Positions 14,680 through 17,623 of a stretch of 17,623 nucleotides of DNA are shown one piece after another (position 1 is the first letter of the stretch; each line of letters opens with the position of its first letter). The translations under genes were made by a program, and so were the position numbers. Source of the DNA: an uncultured Clostridia bacterium (GTDB lineage Bacteria; Bacillota; Clostridia; Christensenellales; Aristaeellaceae). The notes under the pieces were generated by a model that did no database searches, was not told where the DNA came from, and saw nothing but the letters and a program-made list of their open reading frames with translations. The DNA is taken from positions 1 to 17,623 of the forward strand of contig CALGBY010000142.1 of the NCBI GenBank assembly GCA_937886445.1, given 5' to 3'.

Positions 14680-16531
14680 CCTCGGCTCTCCTCCTTGCCT
14701 CCGCTGCGATTGTGAGCGAATCCGGTTTTCCGTTGGAAAGGACGGGAAACTCGCTGAAAATGAAGAAATAGGACGGGATCTTGAAGGCGGCGATCTTCTC
14801 GGCAAGGGCTGATCTTGCCTTTCTTTCATCGAATTCCGCTTCAGGCTTCAATATGATGCAGGCGGCGACTTCCTCCCCGTAGAAATCACTGGGCACTCCA
14901 ACCACTTTGACATCCGAAATGCCCGGGAGCACACTCACAGCCTGTGCAACATCCATAGGCATGATGTTCTCGCCGCCGCGGATGATGAGCTCCTTGAGTC
15001 TGCCGTCCAGATGAAGATATCCGTCCTCCCTCAGAAAACCGAGGTCTCCTGTGTGGAGCCAGCCGTCCATGTCGATCGACTGGCTGTCGATATCGGCCTT
15101 GTAATAGCCTGCCATCAGATTATAGCCTCGGATGAGGATCTCACCGGTCTCGCCGCAGGCGCATTCGTGACCGTCTGAAACGGAGACGATCTTCATTTCG
15201 ATATGCTCCATGGGCTTTCCGACGGTATTGGTGATATGCTCGCCGATGTCGTCGTACTCGGTGATGGTAACCGGTGCCATCTCGCTCAGACCGTAGGAAG
15301 AAAGAAAATGGTTTTCGGGAAGCTTTTTCCGGAAAAGGGCAAGCTGCGCTCCGGTGGCGGCGGCTCCGGAAAGAATCGTGCACCGCAGGGAGGCAAGCCT
15401 CTCCGGCCGGAATTCCTTGTTCGAGAGGATGGCAAGGAACATGGTGGGCACTGCGTGGAACACAGTGCACCGATTATTTTCAATGGTTTCCATCAAAGTG
15501 GACATGTGCAGATCCTTCGGCAGAACCAGAAGGGAATCGGCAAAGGCCCCGGCAAAAAGCCCGGCGACAAGCCCGAAAACATGGAAAAGAGGAAGAATGT
15601 TACAGGAGATGGAAGTCTCTGTCAGGTTCTGACTTCTTTTGCTGATTTCGGCAGCGTTCAGAACATTGTAAGCGGACAGGATAACCCCTTTCGGCTTTCC
15701 TGTGGAACCGGAGGTGAATAACATGAGACATGGATCATCGGCCTCTACTGTGCAGGAATAATATCCGGCAGGGCACACGGCACCGTCCGCCACCCATTGA
15801 CGCGTCGGCATATCTTCAAAAAAGAAGAACCCTTTAAGCTTGGCGGCAGCGGATCGGATTTCCCGGGAAAGGGCATCCTTCTTCGGCTTATAAGGAAGAT
15901 TTCCGATGCACATAAATTCGACATCACCCGCGCCGATGTGTGCGATGATCTCGGAGGGCTTCAGGTTGAAGTTCATAAGAACGGCAAGTGCTCCGAGCTT
16001 CTCAACGGCGTAGAGGCATAAAATGAAATTCACAGAGTTCAGTCCTGCAATACCCACATGACTGCCCTTGCGTACACCCATCCGGTGCAGATGATCTGCC
16101 ATCGCGGAGGAACCAAGGTCAATATCCTCCCAAGTCCAATCTTTTTCGCAATCGCGAAGAATGGCTCTGTTTCCGCGGGCAGCTACCTTTTCCCTTATAA
16201 AGTCACGGATTGACAGATGGACAAAATTTGCGTGATTGCCCTGCTCAACAGGAAGGATCGCGTCAAATCCGGAAATCCTGAAAATATCCATGACGCTGTC
16301 GCTGACGGAGACAATCTTCATTCGGTCATCCCGGAATCGTTTTCTCGCGATCAGCAGCTCACGCAGTCCGGCAGAAGATATATAGAGGGTATTCCCAAGA
16401 TCAATCACAAGCTGCGCGGTGTCATCGGGAACAGAGCTAAGAACCCTGTGCAGCTCCGGCGCGGTGCTGGTATCCAGACGGCCGTCAACGGTTACCTTCA
16501 CACCGCTATTAATTTTTTCCGAAAAAATCAT
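14663..16531 (-). CDS. STAS domain fused to AMP-dependent acyl ligase
   Basis: A 622-residue two-domain protein, first gene of the operon. Residues 1 to about 98 form a STAS domain like SpoIIAA/RsbV anti-sigma factor antagonists: VTVDGRLDTSTAPEL, VIDLGNTLYISSAGLREL (the phosphorylatable serine position is Ser53 before AGL) and MDIFRISGF. Residues about 107-622 are an acyl-CoA synthetase-like ligase: FTSGSTGKPKG (272-282), SSYGLSE (411-417), WLHTGDLGF, GRLKELIIRGGENIMP and Lys602 in SNGKPD. The ligase adenylates a carboxylic acid for transfer to CoA or a carrier thiol; the acid is unknown. STAS domains bind RsbW-type ATPases, and such a domain is fused to another ligase in the same operon. GGATAGGAAG precedes the ATG. 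The gene sits 231 bases below a strong promoter. Confidence 0.92.
   Translation of the reverse strand: MIFSEKINSGVKVTVDGRLDTSTAPELHRVLSSVPDDTAQLVIDLGNTLYISSAGLRELLIARKRFRDDRMKIVSVSDSVMDIFRISGFDAILPVEQGNHANFVHLSIRDFIREKVAARGNRAILRDCEKDWTWEDIDLGSSAMADHLHRMGVRKGSHVGIAGLNSVNFILCLYAVEKLGALAVLMNFNLKPSEIIAHIGAGDVEFMCIGNLPYKPKKDALSREIRSAAAKLKGFFFFEDMPTRQWVADGAVCPAGYYSCTVEADDPCLMLFTSGSTGKPKGVILSAYNVLNAAEISKRSQNLTETSISCNILPLFHVFGLVAGLFAGAFADSLLVLPKDLHMSTLMETIENNRCTVFHAVPTMFLAILSNKEFRPERLASLRCTILSGAAATGAQLALFRKKLPENHFLSSYGLSEMAPVTITEYDDIGEHITNTVGKPMEHIEMKIVSVSDGHECACGETGEILIRGYNLMAGYYKADIDSQSIDMDGWLHTGDLGFLREDGYLHLDGRLKELIIRGGENIMPMDVAQAVSVLPGISDVKVVGVPSDFYGEEVAACIILKPEAEFDERKARSALAEKIAAFKIPSYFFIFSEFPVLSNGKPDSLTIAAEARRRAEDAHRQ
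14689..14695 (-). promoter_or_regulatory. Ribosome binding site deciding the kinase start
   Basis: AGGAGGA on the minus strand, nine bases before the ATG at 14679, lying inside the end of the STAS-ligase gene. It supports a start here rather than at 14829. Confidence 0.75.
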
Positions 16532-16755
16532 AGATCTTCCTATCCTTTCAATTTGTTATCTTATTATCAAGTAGCGAATCTCCAGGGGGACCTTGAACAA
16601 ATCACCGATATCCTCTTAATTCTCTGCCCGAGCGGCATTCTTTCAGATTTCAGCGTCGATTTCGAGTAAAAACGCCCAGGTTTCTCCACACAGTTCTTCT
16701 ATTCCACGGTGCTTTTATAATCAGCAATGTCGGAAAAAGCCTTAAAATCAATACA
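16532..16755 (-). other. Operon leader with possible decayed ORF
   Basis: About 224 bases between the predicted transcription start and the first gene. No riboswitch, T-box or terminator hairpin was recognised. One frame gives IEELCGETWAFLLEIDAEI and, after two stops, EDIGDLFKVPLEIRYLI, which look protein-like; this may be the worn remains of a small gene. The last bases hold the ribosome site GGATAGGAAG. Confidence 0.35.
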
Positions 16756-16762
16756 CTCAGAC

Positions 16763-16792
16763 ATAATAGAATTATACATCAAACGGTGTCAA
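16763..16792 (-). promoter_or_regulatory. Predicted vegetative (sigma-A) promoter of the operon
   Basis: On the minus strand, a perfect -35 TTGACA (16792-16787) is followed after 18 bases by -10 TATTAT (16768-16763), so transcription would start near 16755 and run into the STAS-ligase gene. A TATAAT occurs between them, but only 10 bases from this -35. The -35 box lies just beyond the end of the ISLre2 transposase remnant and may belong to the insertion sequence end (inference). Confidence 0.65.
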
Positions 16793-16844
16793 AAGTCTAC
16801 ATTCGTTACAATTGTGATTGTGTCAAGTAGTTACGGAGAAAAGG

Positions 16845-17353
16845 TCAAGAAATAAGCTGGGCAATAGATTGTAAGGAACCCACAGACTTACGACGGAGAT
16901 AGATGCCATTGATTTTTCCAAGGTCAGAGCGTTCATGCACAAAGATGCTCCAATCGTGTTTAACTTTCAGTACATCTTCAGCTTGCTTTATTGCATAGTC
17001 TCTGTAAATAGCATAACCATCTTCGTAAAAGTCAGATTTTGCCTGACTATTTACATGAATCCTGACATCATCACCTGTAATTTGCCCCCATTCTTTTTAT
17101 AAACAACCAGCATAGTCATTCTGTTAAGTCCGTCTTTGCTCCATGCTATCGGATTCCGGCTGAGCCGGTCAGACAATACATGACTGACTAAAGACTCTGT
17201 ACAGCTGCCGCAGGTTTCTTTGCTCATACGTGCAACAATAGCTTTCCAATGATGAGAACAATAGCTGACGAAGTCCCTGGCCTTATTCTGCGCATCCTCA
17301 GTAGTCTGTTTAGCATAGATGCTTTCACAATATCGTTTGAAATCACTGTAACC
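16845..17353 (-). pseudogene. ISLre2-family (UPF0236) transposase, C-terminal remnant
   Basis: Minus-strand translation gives YSDFKRYCESIYAKQ, then CGSCTESLVSHVLSDRLS and RNPIAWSKDGLNRMTM, the conserved C-terminal block of UPF0236/ISLre2 transposases, then VVYKKNGG. The frame shifts at a run of five C on the plus strand (17085-17089); one extra base would restore the reading QITGDDVRIHVNSQAKSDFY through QSIAQLIS to a TGA at 16845-16847. About 165 of the usual roughly 450-480 residues remain, and the upstream side stops at an in-frame TAA (17354-17356) next to the repeat array. It is non-functional by truncation whether or not the frameshift is real. Confidence 0.8.
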
Positions 17354-17359
17354 TTATCT

Positions 17360-17467
17360 TTTAACGATAACCCCACAATTTAACGATAACCCCAATGATT
17401 TAACGATTACTCCTATGATTTAACGATAGCCCCTATAATTTAACGATAGCAGGGACCTATCGTTAAA
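17360..17467. repeat. Periodic TTTAACGAT repeat array, right
   Basis: Five direct copies of TTTAACGAT start at 17360, 17379, 17399, 17419 and 17439, at steps of 19, 20, 20 and 20 bp. Each is followed by a variant of AACCCC, TACTCC or AGCCCC. A sixth copy is inverted (17459-17467), so the last pair forms an 11-bp inverted repeat (TTTAACGATAG, 17439-17449, with CTATCGTTAAA, 17457-17467) around a 7-base loop. Spacing of two helical turns suggests a cooperative protein-binding array, as at IS21- or Tn7-like ends or plasmid iterons. The core differs from the left array. It directly abuts the truncated transposase. Confidence 0.8.
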
Positions 17468-17623
17468 AGATAGCCGGGGAAACGGTATCCGGCACAGATT
17501 TTCACTCAAAACAGCACTGATTTTCAGTCTCTTCCACAACAGAAAAAGCCCGGAAAGCCTTATATTTCAAGGACACTGAAAAAGGAGCGCTTTTCATCAG
17601 GAGAAGCACTTCTTTTTCTATTA
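17468..17623. other. Non-coding edge with a short repeat pair
   Basis: No gene was recognised. GATTTTCA occurs twice 22 bp apart (17497-17504 and 17519-17526), in similar surroundings (CACAGATTTTCACTC and CACTGATTTTCAGTC). On the minus strand one frame is open from the window edge to a TGA at 17502-17504 (about 40 residues, IEKEVLLLMKSAPFSVS near its start). It could be the end of a gene outside the window or chance. Confidence 0.3.

Noticed and set aside
14680..14829. N-terminal 50-residue extension of the kinase
   Set aside because: It is low-complexity Arg/Ser/Pro and overlaps the STAS-ligase coding end; the AGGAGGA before 14679 and family length favour the shorter form.
16699..16764. 21-residue leader peptide gene
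   Set aside because: Its ATG overlaps the predicted -10 box, so it would not be in the transcript from that promoter, and no ribosome site precedes it.
17360..17467. CRISPR array
   Set aside because: The conserved core is only about 9 bp with 10-11 bp between copies, far shorter than CRISPR repeats and spacers, and no cas gene is present.

Overview
The window looks like an accessory region of a Gram-positive Clostridia genome, most likely a Lachnospiraceae-type gut anaerobe. The basis is AGGAGG-type ribosome binding sites, a vegetative -35/-10 promoter, an ISLre2 (UPF0236) transposase remnant and the style of the proteins. The taxonomic call is inference. No RNA gene or CRISPR array was seen.

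Nearly all coding sequence is on the minus strand and reads from right to left. From the right edge there is: (i) 17360-17467, an array of about 20-bp periodic TTTAACGAT repeats; (ii) 16845-17353, the C-terminal part of an ISLre2-family transposase, truncated and frameshifted; (iii) a strong promoter at 16763-16792; (iv) a compact operon of ten intact genes from 16531 down to 1193, followed by a broken rfbC; (v) a second periodic array (809-960) built on GTTTCA; (vi) a separate methyltransferase gene (69-743).

The operon order is: STAS-acyl/AMP ligase fusion, APH-like kinase, fucosyltransferase-like glycosyltransferase, two paralogous NRPS proteins of unusual order adenylation-carrier-condensation (A-T-C), AMP ligase fused to an RsbW-like HATPase domain, three tandem arylamine N-acetyltransferase (NAT) family proteins, and rfbA (glucose-1-phosphate thymidylyltransferase). 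Three junctions are 4-bp ATGA stop/start overlaps and the others are short, so the set is probably co-transcribed and translationally coupled.

The most striking point is that the two halves of a sigma-factor partner-switching module (a SpoIIAA/RsbV-like STAS domain and a SpoIIAB/RsbW-like ATPase domain) are each fused to a different adenylate-forming ligase in one operon. The HATPase part has lost the N-box asparagine. With two A-T-C synthetases whose A4 motif has Asn instead of the Asp usual for alpha-amino acids, and three NAT homologues that could act as acyl or amide transferases on carrier-bound intermediates, the locus looks like an undescribed biosynthetic system. A plausible reading is an acylated, amidated and possibly glycosylated small molecule or envelope component, with signalling-type docking domains organising or regulating the ligases. 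No thioesterase domain and no phosphopantetheinyl transferase are in the window. The product is unknown.
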